DNA of 34,933 bases, from the NCBI RefSeq assembly GCF_001499995.1, contig NZ_LQIU01000038.1, positions 1 through 34,933 on the forward strand. Reading direction: 5' to 3'. Shown here piece by piece: positions 34,191-34,933 of this stretch. The stretch's first letter is position 1; each line of letters begins with the position of its first letter. The translations under genes were made by a program, and so were the position numbers. This DNA is from Mycobacterium sp. IS-1496. Lineage in GTDB: Bacteria > Actinomycetota > Actinomycetes > Mycobacteriales > Mycobacteriaceae. Below the pieces are notes generated by a model. That model had not been told where the DNA came from and ran no database searches. It was given only the letters and a program-made list of their open reading frames with translations.

Positions 34191-34933
34191 TCAGGCCGGG
34201 GGCAGCATCCCCGGAGCGTTCTCGGGAGCGACCGGAACGGCCACACCCACACCGGGACGGGCCGGCGGAGCGTTCGGGTCCGCGGGCGGCGGCGGCACGT
34301 TGGGATCGCCCGGGGCCGGTGGCGGCGGGGGCGGCGGGGGCGCCCACGGCCGGATCGAGTTGGCGAGCGTGACCGCCGCATCCCGGTCGACCGGGTTGGT
34401 GGCGGAGCCCAGCCACACCACGAACCACCGGTCCGGCGTCCGCTGGCCACGCGGGGTTCCCGGCGCCACCGGGTTACCCACCACCGCGGCCCAGATCTGC
34501 CCGTTCGGCTTGTTCGTATCGGTGAACTTCACCTCGTAGTACGACGCGACGCCCGGCATGCCGTCGGCATCGAGCTGAGTCGTCGACTGGTTGATCCGGG
34601 TGCCCGGGAACGGCATGAAGAACTCACCCATGTCCGACGCCAGCCGGTTGGCCGCCTTGGTGTTGTCGGTCTCGGCGCCCGCGAAGAGCTTCAGGTCGAG
34701 ACGGCCCAGCAGCACACTGGTGTCGTTGGGCGGGTCGGTGACGCCCTCCGGCGGAATCCTCGTCAGCAGCGCCTGCCCGTAGGACAGGTTGGTCGCGTCG
34801 GAGACCTTCCACCCGGCGGGCACCACGTAGCTCAGGCCGCCCGCGGCGTTGTCGACGCGGCCCGGCTCCGGCGCAGGAGGCGGCGGCGGGGCGTTCGGAT
34901 CCGCGGGGGGCGGCGCCGCGTCCGGGTCCGCCG
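34191..34933 (-). CDS. apa: Alanine/proline-rich secreted antigen Apa (fibronectin attachment protein), 3' part
   Basis: The gene runs off the right edge, so its start and signal peptide are missing; about 247 codons are present. The Pro/Ala linker at the edge (APPPADPNAPPPPPAPEPGR) leads into the conserved Apa domain: LSYVVPAGWKVSDATNLSYG, VLLGRLDLKLFAG and RWFVVWLGSATNPVD, the last being the known fibronectin-binding region of the family. The protein ends in another Pro-rich tail with repeated DPNxPP units. Apa is a secreted, O-mannosylated glycoprotein in mycobacteria that acts as an adhesin. It is convergent with the small exported protein gene across 81 bp, where I see no strong hairpin. 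Confidence 0.95.
   Translation of the reverse strand, partial: ADPDAAPPPADPNAPPPPPAPEPGRVDNAAGGLSYVVPAGWKVSDATNLSYGQALLTRIPPEGVTDPPNDTSVLLGRLDLKLFAGAETDNTKAANRLASDMGEFFMPFPGTRINQSTTQLDADGMPGVASYYEVKFTDTNKPNGQIWAAVVGNPVAPGTPRGQRTPDRWFVVWLGSATNPVDRDAAVTLANSIRPWAPPPPPPPPAPGDPNVPPPPADPNAPPARPGVGVAVPVAPENAPGMLPPA

Overview
The window is high-GC actinobacterial DNA, almost certainly from a fast-growing Mycobacterium (Mycolicibacterium) close to M. smegmatis. The evidence is an antigen 85 mycolyltransferase, the Ala/Pro-rich antigen Apa cut off at the right edge, mycobacterial lipoproteins, and a Lon protease with an HspR-type (HAIR-like) site in front of it. From memory, M. smegmatis has antigen 85, lon, a polyol ABC operon and apa in this order; I could not check this. 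No tRNA, rRNA, CRISPR array, transposase or integrase was seen, and no gene-free stretch exceeds about 260 bp.

Left part (1-7.6 kb): a TetR regulator with a clear inverted-repeat operator starts a tight rightward run (multi-pass membrane protein, TPR protein, nucleoside-deaminase-like enzyme, GH13 glycosidase) whose last stop codon sits in a palindrome shared with a convergent DUF1810 gene. Antigen 85 follows with a strong terminator, then a small membrane protein.

Centre-left (7.6-16.5 kb): lon, a large hairpin, then rightward genes for a 62-residue protein, a TfoX-like protein, a HhH-GPD protein without the endonuclease III lysine or Fe-S cysteines, a DUF72 protein and a lipoprotein. The run ends in a coupled pair: a winged-helix-like protein and a 1044-residue protein with two separate P-loop ATPase modules, the second HerA/FtsK-like. 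This pair is the least explained system in the window and the best candidate for something undescribed.

Centre-right (16.5-28.8 kb): a ten-gene leftward operon for uptake and breakdown of a sugar alcohol. It encodes a SIS isomerase, FGGY (xylulose-type) kinase, ribulose-phosphate-epimerase-like protein, two zinc alcohol dehydrogenases, an SDR, an RbsA/XylG-type ATPase, an RbsC-type permease and two nearly identical substrate-binding lipoproteins in tandem. A divergent SorC-type regulator and a second SDR lie beyond its promoter, with CATATG-centred operator candidates between. Polyol oxidation to a ketose, phosphorylation and epimerisation would feed the pentose-phosphate pool and, plausibly, the phosphoketolase encoded 2.5 kb away.

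Right part (28.8-34.9 kb): a divergent pair of a thiolase-fold protein that seems to lack the nucleophilic cysteine and a phosphoketolase (xfp), then a CPBP membrane protease, a small Pro-rich exported protein and the 3' part of apa.
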